In this document: in pieces, positions 24,441-33,242 of the stretch
How the letters are laid out: the number at the start of each line of letters is the position of its first letter
Position numbering within the stretch: position 1 is the first letter of the stretch
DNA from: Arthrobacter sp. NicSoilB8
GTDB taxonomy: Bacteria > Actinomycetota > Actinomycetes > Actinomycetales > Micrococcaceae
Direction of reading: 5' to 3'
NCBI RefSeq assembly: GCF_019977355.1
Contig: NZ_AP024655.1
Coordinates: forward strand, 4,278,001 to 4,342,000
Length of the DNA: 64,000 nt
The notes under the pieces: generated by a model
What the model was told of the DNA's origin: nothing
Databases searched by the model: none
What the model saw: the letters and a program-made list of their open reading frames with translations, nothing else
Translations under genes and position numbers: made by a program

Positions 24441-26018
24441 TCAGGCGCCCTCCGATCCAAGGTCTTCGGCGACCTTCCGGGCGCCGCGGACGGCGATGGC
24501 AACACTCATCAGCGTTGGATTCATGGCCGTTGCCGTCGGAATGAGAGCGTTTCCGCCCACCACCAGGTTGTCGTAGCCCCAGACGCGTGACCACGGATCT
24601 GCCACCGAGGTGCCGTCGTCGGTTTCACCCATCCGCATAGTGCCCTGGTAGTGCAGGCTCGAGCCGTTCGGCATGAGGCGGGGCTCGGCGACGAAGGCGC
24701 CAAGGGTTTTGCCGGCACGCCGCAGCCGCTCAGTGGCCTCGGCGATTTCCGCGTTTTCCCGCTCCGTGAGCGCGTACTCGATGGTCATGTTGGGGAATCC
24801 CCGGTAGTCCGGCTCGTTGTCGTCGAAAATGACGGCATCCTCGTAGCGCGGGTGCTTGCGCATGCCGTAGCCCATGTTGACGTAGCCCCAGCGGTTCTCG
24901 GAGTACGGGGTTCCCTGCTCCATCGGGAAGGGAGTCGATTCGGAATACATCACCTGGACCGAGAACGGGTGCTCCGGCTCGGAGAACGGGATGCGGTTCA
25001 CTGCCGCAACGGGGTCTGCCGGGTTCAGTGCGCGCCGGGCCAGTTCGGCGTCGAGGTCCTCCTCCGTGGCGAAGCGGCGCATCTTTTCAGCGTCCAGCGC
25101 CACCGTGGAGATGACCACGGGATGCTCGGTCAGGTAGTGGCCGAGCGCCTGCGGTCGCACGCCCGAAGCCCACAGGAGCTGCGGTGAGCGGAAGGCATCA
25201 CCAGCCACCACAACGACGTCGGCTGCCACAAAGGACTCCTCCCCCGTGCGCAGGTCCCGGACGGCGACCCCGGCGGCCCGCTGTCCGTCCAGCTCCACGC
25301 GGCGGACCAGGGTGAGGTCGCGGAGTTCGAACCGCTTCGAGAGCGGGCTGTCCATATCGATGAGCGGGCCGAGGACGACGTCGGCGCCCGCCCAGCGCAC
25401 GGAGCCGTCCGGTTGCGGGTCGCCGGCCACCGGAAGGGTGCTCACGCCGTACCCTTCCGGCAGTTCCGCGCCGAATTCTTCGTCAAGGAGGGACCGGATG
25501 GCTTCGCCGACGGTGGAATCGGCGAACGCGGCACTGTGGACGTGCAGCAGCTGCTTTGCATCGGCGATGAGCTCGTCCCATTCGTCATCTGCGATGAACG
25601 GAACCTTCTCGCTGAAGGCCGGCGACGGCGTGGCGCAGGTCCAGTGCGCACCCTGGCCGCCGACGTTAGTGGCCGCCGCCGCCGCGGGAAAGCTTGAGGC
25701 GCGGGCGGAGCCCGTCCCGCCGAAGTCGAGCAGGTGGGTGCCCTGGCGGGCGGTAAACATTCCTTCGGTGACTGTTCCAGCGGGGATTCCGAGCGTTTCG
25801 CGGTAGGAGCCGGCCTGCGGCCCCTGCGACATCTCCCGCGCGCGGGCCTTTTCGTCGGCGTCGGGGATGTTGCGGACACTCTCGCCGGGAATGTCGGTCA
25901 ACTGCGGCCCGGCCTCGAACATGATCACCCGGGCACTTGGGACTTGCTCCAGGAGCACCCGTGCGTAGGTGGAGCCGATGGGCCCGCTGCCGACAATGGC
26001 GATAGTGGGGTTGGACAT
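24441..26018 (-). CDS. GMC oxidoreductase, pyranose 2-oxidase/C-glycoside 3-oxidase-like
   Basis: 525 residues from ATG 26018, with AAAGGAGAC as ribosome site. FAD motif IAIVGSGPIGSTYARVL at the start, VGGQGAHWTCATP near 140 (the region where pyranose oxidases attach or contact FAD), and the C-terminal LHYQGTMRMG plus AMNPTLMSVAIAVRGARK with the His and Asn of the GMC active site. This type includes CarA and related enzymes that oxidise the C3 hydroxyl of sugars on C-glycosides, a step needed before C-glycoside deglycosidases can act. A second homologue is at 39255. It follows an MFS gene by 16 bases. No Tat or Sec signal is seen, so it should be cytoplasmic. Confidence 0.85.
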   Translation of the reverse strand: MSNPTIAIVGSGPIGSTYARVLLEQVPSARVIMFEAGPQLTDIPGESVRNIPDADEKARAREMSQGPQAGSYRETLGIPAGTVTEGMFTARQGTHLLDFGGTGSARASSFPAAAAATNVGGQGAHWTCATPSPAFSEKVPFIADDEWDELIADAKQLLHVHSAAFADSTVGEAIRSLLDEEFGAELPEGYGVSTLPVAGDPQPDGSVRWAGADVVLGPLIDMDSPLSKRFELRDLTLVRRVELDGQRAAGVAVRDLRTGEESFVAADVVVVAGDAFRSPQLLWASGVRPQALGHYLTEHPVVISTVALDAEKMRRFATEEDLDAELARRALNPADPVAAVNRIPFSEPEHPFSVQVMYSESTPFPMEQGTPYSENRWGYVNMGYGMRKHPRYEDAVIFDDNEPDYRGFPNMTIEYALTERENAEIAEATERLRRAGKTLGAFVAEPRLMPNGSSLHYQGTMRMGETDDGTSVADPWSRVWGYDNLVVGGNALIPTATAMNPTLMSVAIAVRGARKVAEDLGSEGA

Positions 26019-26034
26019 GATGTCTCCTTTGAAA

Positions 26035-27531
26035 TCAGGCCGAAAGGGATTCGGAAGGTGCGTGGGGAGCGGGAACGGGTTCGTCGGACAGGCGGCCGTG
26101 CGGAAGCAGGACCGCGGCGACAATTCCCACGGCGTATGTGGCCGCCAAGGCAAGGAAGATGGGAGTGAAGACTGAGCCGTAGATGCAAGCGACGTTTGCC
26201 TGAACTTCCGGTGCCGCCCCGTGAACCAGGTGGGGGGTCAACGTGGAAGCGTCGAGGCCGGGCGGCAGGAGCGCCGCCACGCCGAAGCCGATCACCCCGC
26301 CGATGATCGCTGTCGCGACGGTTGATCCGACCTGGCGCACCAGGTTAATGGTTGCGGTGATGGTGCCGGTCTGGCTGGCCGGCACGGCGCCCTGCACCAC
26401 CGCGACGATCAGGCTCATGAACGCTCCGGTGCCCATTCCAACAACCCCCATGACAATCATGGGAACCCACAGCGGAAGCCCGGCAGGCAGCACCGCCATG
26501 ACAAACAGGCCGGCCGCGCCAAGGGAGGTTCCCGCGATCGGGAAGACCCGGTACCGCCCCGTCCTGCCGGCCAGCCATCCTGTGAGCAGGTTGCTGATCA
26601 GCATGCCGAACACCGTTGCGATGGGAACGAGCCCGGACACGGTGGCCGTGGTTTGGTAGGACATCTGGAAGTACGTCGGCAGGTAGGCGGTGATGGAGAA
26701 AAGCCCGACGCCGATGATCGCCGACAGCGCGGTGCCTGCCGCAATCGTGCGATTGGCGAAGAAGTGGAGCGGCACGATGGGCTCGGGTGCCCGCCGCTCA
26801 ATCAGGAAGAAGGCAACAAAGCCCACGGCGCTGGCGGCGAGCGCCAGAGCAGTGGCGGGGTCTGCGCTCCGTTCGGCTGCCCAGGTAACCGCGAGCACTA
26901 GGGCCACCAGGGCAGTGGTGAAGACGGCGGCGCCGGCCACATCGAAGTGGCGTGGCCTGGGGCCGGGTTCCAGGCGGGGAACAGCGATCAGGGCCAGGAC
27001 CAAGGCTGCGGCGCCCACGGGGATGTTGATCCAGAAGACCCACTGCCAGCCCCAGTAATCAGTGATTGCGCCGCCCAGGACGGGACCCACGAGAATAGCA
27101 ATCGGGAAAGCGGCGCCGATAATCGCCATGTAACGGGGGCGGTCGCGCTGCGTGGTGACCCGGGCAATGATGGTCTGGGACATGAGCTGCAGCCCGGCCG
27201 AGCTCATCCCCTGCAGGATGCGTGCGGCGATGAGCCACGCCATGTTCTGGGCAAAGCCGCACGCCACGGAGGCGGCCAGGAAGACCACCAGGGAACTGAG
27301 GAAGATGCGGCGCGCTCCCAGCACGTCGCCCAGTTTGCCGAGCACGGGCAGCAGCACCGTGCTGGCCAGGGTGTAGCCCACAACAACCCAGCTCATCAGC
27401 GTCAGCGCATCCAACTCACCGGCAATCGTGGCGAGAGATGTGGACACCACTGTGTGGTCCAAGGCCCCAAGGAAAGAGACAGAGAGCAGGGTGATAACGA
27501 GGAGACGGAGTCTCAAAGGTGAAAGTGGCAT
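26035..27531 (-). CDS. MFS transporter, DHA2 (14-TMS) family
   Basis: 498 residues. The first helix carries the DHA2 signature LDHTVVSTSLATIAGEL, followed by GKLGDVLGARR (motif A) and IAARILQGMSSAG. About 14 hydrophobic segments can be counted, with a central linker near residues 190-210. The family is dominated by drug/proton antiporters, but members in catabolic operons can import. It is the first gene of a probable MFS-GMC operon, so it may carry a glycoside or an aglycone across the membrane. Ala/Pro-rich C-terminus ends in the cytosol. Confidence 0.9.
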   Translation of the reverse strand: MPLSPLRLRLLVITLLSVSFLGALDHTVVSTSLATIAGELDALTLMSWVVVGYTLASTVLLPVLGKLGDVLGARRIFLSSLVVFLAASVACGFAQNMAWLIAARILQGMSSAGLQLMSQTIIARVTTQRDRPRYMAIIGAAFPIAILVGPVLGGAITDYWGWQWVFWINIPVGAAALVLALIAVPRLEPGPRPRHFDVAGAAVFTTALVALVLAVTWAAERSADPATALALAASAVGFVAFFLIERRAPEPIVPLHFFANRTIAAGTALSAIIGVGLFSITAYLPTYFQMSYQTTATVSGLVPIATVFGMLISNLLTGWLAGRTGRYRVFPIAGTSLGAAGLFVMAVLPAGLPLWVPMIVMGVVGMGTGAFMSLIVAVVQGAVPASQTGTITATINLVRQVGSTVATAIIGGVIGFGVAALLPPGLDASTLTPHLVHGAAPEVQANVACIYGSVFTPIFLALAATYAVGIVAAVLLPHGRLSDEPVPAPHAPSESLSA

Positions 27532-27647
27532 AGTGATCTACCCGAACGATCGGGCCATCGACGCGACGTGTTGTGCCTCGGCCGCACCATCACGGCCGAG
27601 AGCGGGTCCCGAGGGAACCCCGGCGCCATTAGCCACACTACCCTCAC

Positions 27648-27658
27648 TTTAGTCTAAA
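27648..27658. promoter_or_regulatory. Short inverted repeat upstream of the MFS-GMC operon
   Basis: TTTAG-T-CTAAA, followed by an A-rich run, lies 117 bases upstream of the MFS start in an otherwise GC-rich gap. A related TTTAGTC/TCTAA pattern appears near 39260. It is a candidate operator only. Confidence 0.35.
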
Positions 27659-27695
27659 AACAACAAAAGAATGCCCGAATTCGACATCATTGCCT

Positions 27696-28493
27696 TCAGC
27701 TGCCCTTTAGGGCCCAGGTGAGGGCCATGTCCTCCAGCAGCTCATCCAGGTCGGTGACGCGCCGGCCCGAGGAGCAGGCAACAAGAGCCCGGCGGAGCGC
27801 AAGGCGGGCCGATGATTCGTAGCGTTCCGGAGCCCTCAGTGCCCCGTCCGCGGTGGACGTCTCCAGTCGCGTCAGCCCGGCAGGTTGATCCACCGTTACT
27901 TCCGTCCGCACCTCGCCGAGGGCCAACACCTGGACCAGCCCTCCGATGTGGGCCCCGCCCACCGGTGTCCCGACGAGGGTGGCGGGAACCGACCCGCCGT
28001 CAGGGCCTGCGGAGTCCATGAGCGCCACCCTGCCGTGGGCAGTGGCCCTGCAGGCCTGGGGAGTCAGCCGCCCTCTTGCCAGGGACCGCGCCCAGCCAAA
28101 GCCGTCCCGGAGTACGGCATCGAGGCTTGCGGCAGGAGCCGCACACTCGACGGTGACGATTTGGGCCGGGCTTCCCTGCCTTGCCCGGACCGCATCAGCA
28201 ACAACGTCGGGGCGCAGGCGGGGGCGCTCGGCGATCAGCGGGATATCGCCTGGCCAGGGGCGGGATGCAAGTATTTCCTGCGGAAGCACCCCGGGGTCCG
28301 CAAGCACCACGGCCACCGCTCCTTCGGCCCGGGCGGCCAGCATACCGTGCCACCAATCGCCGGATCCGGGCACCACCGCCACCGCGCCACGGACGTCGTC
28401 CGTGCGCACGGCGCTCAGGGGAAGTCCGGCAACAGCGGCAACATAGGCGGGCAGTGCCGTGCAGACGCCGAATACTCGATCTGCGGAATTCAC
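27696..28493 (-). CDS. Hypothetical protein coupled to a Gfo/Idh/MocA oxidoreductase
   Basis: 265 residues from GTG 28493, in GTGA overlap with the upstream oxidoreductase gene. I do not recognise the family. The protein is rich in Ala, Val and Arg, with alternating hydrophobic stretches such as GAVAVVLADPGVLPQE and a central GSVPATLVGTPVGGAHIGGLVQV. It lacks a signal peptide or clear membrane segment. Pattern and size suggest a globular cytosolic protein with an alpha/beta fold. Tight coupling to the oxidoreductase means the two probably act together, perhaps on a sugar or its lactone. Confidence 0.7.
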   Translation of the reverse strand: MNSADRVFGVCTALPAYVAAVAGLPLSAVRTDDVRGAVAVVPGSGDWWHGMLAARAEGAVAVVLADPGVLPQEILASRPWPGDIPLIAERPRLRPDVVADAVRARQGSPAQIVTVECAAPAASLDAVLRDGFGWARSLARGRLTPQACRATAHGRVALMDSAGPDGGSVPATLVGTPVGGAHIGGLVQVLALGEVRTEVTVDQPAGLTRLETSTADGALRAPERYESSARLALRRALVACSSGRRVTDLDELLEDMALTWALKGS

Positions 28494-29530
28494 TGCGATA
28501 CCCCTTCAAGGACTTTCGCCGCGACAGCATCGGCGAGGTCGATTGCATGGAGCGAGTCGGCCAGCAGCTCGTCATACTCCACCGGAGCCTCTTCCTCAAG
28601 GAGGGAGGCAAAAAGGCGCCACTCTCCCACGTAGCCGTCGTCCGGATCCCGGGGGTATTCCGCCCACTGCCCGCCGACGCCCCGGACGCGGACGGCCGCG
28701 CTTCCGGCATGGACGAAGGCCGGGGGGAAATTAACCTCGATGCGGTCGTGGGAGGTGGCGATACTCATCCGCCAGAGGGCATCCGGCCCTTCCGGAAGCA
28801 TGGTAAGCGCCAGCTGGACCAGGACATCACCCGCCCGGTACCCCACCAGGTAGTCGATGGGCCTGGCCACCTTCGCGTACACCACCTCGTCGATGCCTGG
28901 CGCGATATCCCTGACCGCTGGAAGGTCATGGATCGCGAGGCCCGTCACCAGCTGCCGCAGGACGCCGGCCGCCACTGCTGGATCGCCCAGGTCAGGGCGG
29001 CCCCGCCGGGCCGCCTGGAGGGGACCGCCCTCGACCACCAGCCGGTGGTACCTGTCATTCGGCGGGAGCGCGAGCGTCACGGAGATTGCCTGGACCCGGC
29101 CTTCGAGGGCCACCAGGTGGTGCTTCGCGCGTCCCCAGGCCGCATCAAACAGGTGGTTGGTTCCCACCACAAGGATGGCGCCTGCGGTCCGGCACGCAGT
29201 AATAACCGCATCTGCTTCCTCCCGGCTGGTGGCCAACGGCTTCTCGCAGAAGATGGCGCGCTTGCCGGCAGCCACCGCCCCCAGAATCTGGCGCGCATGT
29301 TGTGCAGGCGGACTGCAGACGGCCACTACCTCCACCATTGGGTCTTCGAGGAGGTCCGCGTCCCCCTCCGACCAGCGGGCGCCAAGCCTCTCCGCCAGCA
29401 CCCGGGCGCGACCGCTGCCGGCATCGGCAATGTGCTGCACCGTGAATATGTCCGCCAGCCCTCCGAGCACCGGCAGATGAAGGGCCGCGACGCCCGGCCC
29501 CGCTCCAAGAATCCCTATTCCCCAAGGCAT
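28490..29530 (-). CDS. Gfo/Idh/MocA family oxidoreductase
   Basis: 346 residues. ATG 29530 is chosen because GGGAGG precedes it and because the Rossmann strand begins at once (MPWGIGILGAGPGVAALHLP); an upstream ATG at 29563 has no ribosome site. The family signature CEKPLAT follows near residue 93, and the C-terminal half is the usual open beta sheet. The family uses NAD(P) to oxidise or reduce sugars or inositols. It is divergent from a ROK regulator, with an inverted repeat between them. In C-glycoside pathways such enzymes can restore 3-keto sugars to sugars; that role here is inference. Confidence 0.88.
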   Translation of the reverse strand: MPWGIGILGAGPGVAALHLPVLGGLADIFTVQHIADAGSGRARVLAERLGARWSEGDADLLEDPMVEVVAVCSPPAQHARQILGAVAAGKRAIFCEKPLATSREEADAVITACRTAGAILVVGTNHLFDAAWGRAKHHLVALEGRVQAISVTLALPPNDRYHRLVVEGGPLQAARRGRPDLGDPAVAAGVLRQLVTGLAIHDLPAVRDIAPGIDEVVYAKVARPIDYLVGYRAGDVLVQLALTMLPEGPDALWRMSIATSHDRIEVNFPPAFVHAGSAAVRVRGVGGQWAEYPRDPDDGYVGEWRLFASLLEEEAPVEYDELLADSLHAIDLADAVAAKVLEGVSQ

Positions 29531-29543
29531 CGTTGCCTCCCTT

Positions 29544-29566
29544 CTTATGTTCTTATTATTCATAAG
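29544..29566. promoter_or_regulatory. Putative operator between Gfo/Idh gene and ROK regulator
   Basis: CTTATG (29544-29549) and CATAAG (29561-29566) form a perfect inverted repeat with an 11-base spacer, located 14 bases upstream of the oxidoreductase start and 70 bases before the ROK start. The half-site CATAAG is shared with the ACATAAGT motifs at 32114, 39283, 45233 and 45254. Confidence 0.55.
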
Positions 29567-29635
29567 TAGGAAAAGTTTTGGCTATAGTCACATCAAGCCG
29601 CACCTTAGTCGCTCCAATGTGTGAGAATTATTGCC

Positions 29636-30898
29636 ATGACGACAGACTCCACCCTCCGCTTTGGAGCACAGACGGATGAAGTAACGAGCCTCCTGCGGAT
29701 CGTCAACCTGGTGCGCACGGGCGAGGCCACCACGCGCCCCGAAATCGGCAAGGTCACCGGCCTGGGCAGGGGCGTTGTTAGTCAGCGCGTGGATCAGGCC
29801 ATCCAGATGGGCTTCCTCGGCGATGGCGAGTTCGGAGCCTCGTCCGGGGGCCGCGCGCCCCGGACCCTGCGTTTCCGCGCGGAGCGGGGACGGATCGTGA
29901 TCTGCGCCCTCGGAGCGGCTCATATGAGGGTCGGCGTGGCAGCCCTCGACGGCGACATCCTGGAACACACGCACCGCACGTGGGATATCGCGCAGGGTCC
30001 GGAGAAGACCATCGACGCGGTGATGTCCCTGATTGACGACATCCTGAAGAAAGACGCCGAGGTGCCCGTCTGGGGCGTGGTGGTGGGTCTTCCCGGCCCG
30101 GTGGACTTCGCCTCGGGTCAGCCCGTGGCCCCTCCGATCATGCCGGGGTGGAACGGCTACGATGTCCGCACGCCATTCGAGGAACGGTTCAATGCCCCGG
30201 TATGGGTAGATAACGACTCCAATCTGCTTGCCCTCGGCGAACGTGCGCGGCGGCGCGACTCCCTGGCGGACCTCATCTACTGCAAGATCGGTTCAGGAGT
30301 CGGAGCGGGCCTGTTGTCCAAGGGCAGGATTCACCGCGGTGCCAACGGGGCCGCCGGCGACATCGGACACGTCAGGGTTTCCGATTCCGACGCGCAATGC
30401 CGCTGCGGCAAGATCGGCTGCCTGGAAGCGGTTGCCGGCGGCTGGGCCCTGGTCCGGGATGCCGAAAAGGCCGTCAAGGAAGGTGCCACCAGCTCCCTGG
30501 CCCCGCGGGCGAAAAAGGGAGTCCTGACCCTCGAGGACATCACCCTGGCAGCCCACGACGGGGACCCCCTGGCCATCACCCTCATCCAGAAGTCGGCACG
30601 GGTGGCAGGTGAGACCATTTCGGCCCTGGTGAACATGTTCAATCCAGGAGTCATTGTGATCGGCGGCGCCATCGCGTCCGCCGGTGAAGTGTTCCTGGCC
30701 GAGGTGCGCCAGAGGGTCTATGAACTGTCACTGCCGCTGGCCACCCGCGACCTTACCATCACGCTCTCGGTAAACGATGAGCGCGAACCGCTGCGCGGCG
30801 GAGCTGAACTGGCCCGCGAGCAGCTGTTCGACGTCACTTTCCCCCGCTGGTTCGCGGAGGGCCGGCCGTCCCCGGAACGGGCCGCAGTTCCGGCGTAG
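29636..30898 (+). CDS. ROK family transcriptional regulator
   Basis: 420 residues from ATG 29636; GTG at 29621 is an alternative. An N-terminal winged helix (residues about 18-75, ATTRPEIGKVTGLGRGVVSQ) is followed by the sugar-kinase-like ROK domain: WGVVVGLPGPVDFA, WVDNDSNLLALGE, the GAAGDIGHVRV segment with the metal-binding His, and the zinc motif CRCGKIGCLEA. It is typical of sugar-responsive repressors such as NagC/XylR. Genes on both sides concern sugar metabolism, and the CATAAG inverted repeat nearby may be its site. A truncated ThuA gene follows in the same frame after the stop codon. Confidence 0.9.
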   Translation: MTTDSTLRFGAQTDEVTSLLRIVNLVRTGEATTRPEIGKVTGLGRGVVSQRVDQAIQMGFLGDGEFGASSGGRAPRTLRFRAERGRIVICALGAAHMRVGVAALDGDILEHTHRTWDIAQGPEKTIDAVMSLIDDILKKDAEVPVWGVVVGLPGPVDFASGQPVAPPIMPGWNGYDVRTPFEERFNAPVWVDNDSNLLALGERARRRDSLADLIYCKIGSGVGAGLLSKGRIHRGANGAAGDIGHVRVSDSDAQCRCGKIGCLEAVAGGWALVRDAEKAVKEGATSSLAPRAKKGVLTLEDITLAAHDGDPLAITLIQKSARVAGETISALVNMFNPGVIVIGGAIASAGEVFLAEVRQRVYELSLPLATRDLTITLSVNDEREPLRGGAELAREQLFDVTFPRWFAEGRPSPERAAVPA

Positions 30899-31642
30899 GT
30901 TTCCCGGGGAGCAACGGCCGAAACGCTGGAACCCTACGATCTTGCGGTTCTCAACTACTACGGACGCTCCGACCCCTGGCGCGATGTTGCGGAGGAGCGC
31001 TTCGGGCCCGTCGCAGAGCAGGCGCTTTTTGATTTCGTTGCGGGCGGCAAGGGCCTCATCGCATACCACCCCACGCTCGCCGGCGGCGTGGGCTGGGAGC
31101 CCGAGTACGAGCGCCTGCTCGGCGGGGTTATGCGCGAGGAGACTTCCCGTCGGGCACCAAACAACGATTTCCTGGTGCATACGGCGGAACCCCACCCCAT
31201 CACGGCAGGCTGGCCGGCGGAATTCCCACATTACAACGACGACCTCTACGTGGGCCTCAAGTGGCCGGAGGGCTTCAGGAGGACCGTCCTGCTGACGGAG
31301 TGGGACAACCCCCTGCGTTACGCCCAGGTCCCCTCTCAGTGGCGCAGCCTGCCGGGAATGGGCGAGGAGCACCCGCTGGCCTGGGCCATTGACTACGGCG
31401 CGGGCCGGTCAGTCTCGATCGGCATCGGCCATAACGCGCAGGCGATCGGACACCCGGCCTTCCGCGCCCTGTTCCCGCGCAGCGCGGAGTGGGCCGCCAT
31501 CGGCGAGGTGACAATCCCCACGCCCGGAGACCTCGGAGAGCCCCTAGAAGGCGGCGACTGGTGGCCAACCACGCTGGAGCCGATGGTCCGCGGCATGTTC
31601 GATGAGTGGGTAGCGGCAGGAGAGCCCGCCTCCCAGAAATAG
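30899..31642 (+). pseudogene. ThuA-like protein, 5'-truncated
   Basis: Directly behind the ROK stop codon, in the same frame, the sequence encodes ThuA-type residues (ETLEPYDLAVLNYYG, FVAGGKGLIAYHPTLAGG, then LLGGVMREETSR and PLAWAIDYGAGRSVSIGIGH). ThuA proteins normally have a further ~45-50 N-terminal residues with the first beta strand; these are missing, and no ATG, GTG or TTG occurs before GTG 31088, which lies inside the conserved region. A deletion that joined the end of the ROK gene to the inside of a thuA-like gene would explain this. A shortened 184-residue product from 31088 is possible but would lack part of the fold. Confidence 0.75.
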
Positions 31643-31671
31643 CGATACGCCCGGACGTGGCCTGGGCCCCC

Positions 31672-32088
31672 TCAGGCCACGTCGCGGGACACGCTGGGCA
31701 CCGGCGCCCGGTCAGGATCCAGCAGGGCCTCCAGGCGGAACGGCAGGACCAGCGGCGAGCCGGGACCTGCCTGCAGGTAGGGCACCAGGAGCTGGAATTC
31801 GACAGCCACGGCGTGCGCACCGCGGCGCAGTCCGCGCTTACCGGCCAGGACGAGCCTGTCCTGCACGAACCACCAGCCGGACTCGGCCTGCAGCGAATCC
31901 GCCGGCACACTGCGGGCCCCCAGCACCACCGTCAACTCCGCGAGCGGCACCCGGACACCTTCGATCTCAACCGCAAGGCCGGCCAGGCTGGACAAGGGCA
32001 TCGAGCGGATCCAGGGAAGGCCCACCCTAAGCTCAAAGCCCCCGGGCGTGGCCGTCAGCGCATCTTCTCGCAAAGCGGTTTGCAACAT
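31672..32088 (-). CDS. C-glycoside deglycosidase beta subunit-like protein (DUF6379 type)
   Basis: 138 residues from ATG 32088 with GGGAG upstream. A beta-rich small protein with the block GLPWIRSMPLSSLAGLAVEIEG, which matches the LPWYRSL region of the beta-type proteins at 35460, 38793, 46386 and 47895. It also keeps the WWFVQDRLVLAG segment and the closing LLVPYLQAG. Beta subunits of CarBC/DgpBC-type enzymes cover the active site of the alpha TIM barrel. It is divergent from an alpha-like gene (32157), 68 bases away, so the two share a control region. It is the most divergent of the separately encoded beta-like proteins. Confidence 0.72.
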   Translation of the reverse strand: MLQTALREDALTATPGGFELRVGLPWIRSMPLSSLAGLAVEIEGVRVPLAELTVVLGARSVPADSLQAESGWWFVQDRLVLAGKRGLRRGAHAVAVEFQLLVPYLQAGPGSPLVLPFRLEALLDPDRAPVPSVSRDVA

Positions 32089-32112
32089 GGCTCCCGTCCT
32101 TTATCCTAAAAG

Positions 32113-32128
32113 TGACATAAGTTTGTCA
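32113..32128. promoter_or_regulatory. Operator-like inverted repeat in a divergent CGD-like promoter region
   Basis: TGACATAAGTTTGTCA has perfect TGACA/TGTCA arms around six bases and contains GACATAAGT (32114-32122). It sits between the divergent beta-like (start 32088) and alpha-like (start 32157) genes. CATAAT at 32137-32142 could be the -10 box of the rightward gene, with GTGACA (32112-32117) as -35. Confidence 0.6.
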
Positions 32129-32156
32129 TTAACAAGCATAATTGGGAAGGCACTCT

Positions 32157-33155
32157 ATGGCTCCCGAAATACCAGACAACTGGACCCTCTGCGCCAGCTC
32201 CTTCAACTGGACCCCGGAGATCACGGCAGCACGGCGAACGGGCCAAGACATCGTCACTGGCATCGCGGACTCCGTGGTGAAGACAATAGAGCTCGAGCCG
32301 GGACTGCTGTGGCGGACCTTCCCCGCTCCGCAGGACGCCGAGGTGGATGAACTGCGGGATTCGCTGGCCGCAAGAGGGGGACGCGTCAGCATCGTTGGCG
32401 CCAGCCTGGACGACTTCACATCACCAACCGGCCGCCGCTCGCTGCAGGAGCGCCTGGACTTCCTGGCCCCCCAGCTCCACGCCGCGCATCGGGTGGGAGC
32501 GAGCGGAGTCCGGTTGCCGGCCGGACAGGCGGGCACGGAATTGCTGACACTGCTGCTGCCGCTGCTGCACGAGTTCGACCTGGTGCTGTACGAAGAGATC
32601 CAAGGGCAGCAGACCCCGCGGAACCCCGCCGTGGCTCCAGCACTGGATGCGATAGCCGGGCTGGCAGATGACCATGTGCGGGTGCTCGTGGATATCAGCA
32701 TGCTGATGCCTGCCCTTCCCGTAACCTACCTTGAAGAGCTGCGGCGCGGAGGCGTCCCCGCGGAACTTCTGGTGCGCCTGGAAAATGACTGGCGGGACCC
32801 AGCCACGCTCGACTCCGTCACGGCCCTGCTCCGCTCAGGGAAGGTTCCGCCGCGCATCCATACCCTCTTCATGAACCTGCTCATCCGTTTCGGCCGCAGC
32901 GATGCCGCAGACCTTCAGAGCATTATTCCGCTGGTGGGTGGCTTCCATCTGAAGTTCTGGGACCTGGACGACGACGGCGGCCGGGTTTCGCAGCCGCTGC
33001 GGGATCTAGGCAGCCTGCTCGCCGGGAACGGTTTCAGAGGCACTCTGACCAGCGAATGGGGCGGCCACGAGTGGCTGCAGGATGATCCCACCGAGATCAC
33101 GCGGCGGCATCTGGCGCTGGCAGGGGCGGCACTGGCCGCCGGCACCGGGGTCTGA
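32157..33155 (+). CDS. Sugar phosphate isomerase/epimerase, CGD alpha subunit-like (divergent)
   Basis: 332 residues from ATG 32157 (GGGAAGG ribosome site). A TIM barrel with likely metal ligands at E147 (YEEIQG), D179 (VLVDIS), H264 (GGFHLKFWDLDDDG) and E300 (TLTSEWGGHEW). The spacing and the SEW-G-HEW ending match the alpha-type proteins at 36647 and 46386, though overall similarity is low and the E-I-H motif reads E-I-Q. With the divergent beta-like gene it probably forms a third separate CGD-type pair. A strong bidirectional terminator follows. Confidence 0.78.
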   Translation: MAPEIPDNWTLCASSFNWTPEITAARRTGQDIVTGIADSVVKTIELEPGLLWRTFPAPQDAEVDELRDSLAARGGRVSIVGASLDDFTSPTGRRSLQERLDFLAPQLHAAHRVGASGVRLPAGQAGTELLTLLLPLLHEFDLVLYEEIQGQQTPRNPAVAPALDAIAGLADDHVRVLVDISMLMPALPVTYLEELRRGGVPAELLVRLENDWRDPATLDSVTALLRSGKVPPRIHTLFMNLLIRFGRSDAADLQSIIPLVGGFHLKFWDLDDDGGRVSQPLRDLGSLLAGNGFRGTLTSEWGGHEWLQDDPTEITRRHLALAGAALAAGTGV

Positions 33156-33182
33156 GCAAACACAAGAACAAAGGCTGATACA

Positions 33183-33225
33183 AAAGAACGGCCGGCCCTG
33201 GAGCTTCCGGGGCCGGCCGTTCTTT
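33183..33225. terminator. Bidirectional rho-independent terminator
   Basis: A perfect 16-base stem (33183-33198 with 33210-33225) with an 11-base loop. GC-rich core GGCCGGCCC is flanked by A-rich sequence on the left and TTCTTT on the right, so it works in both directions. It separates the rightward alpha-like gene from the end of the long leftward operon. Confidence 0.88.
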
Positions 33226-33242
33226 CCTGCTGTGCTATTTGG

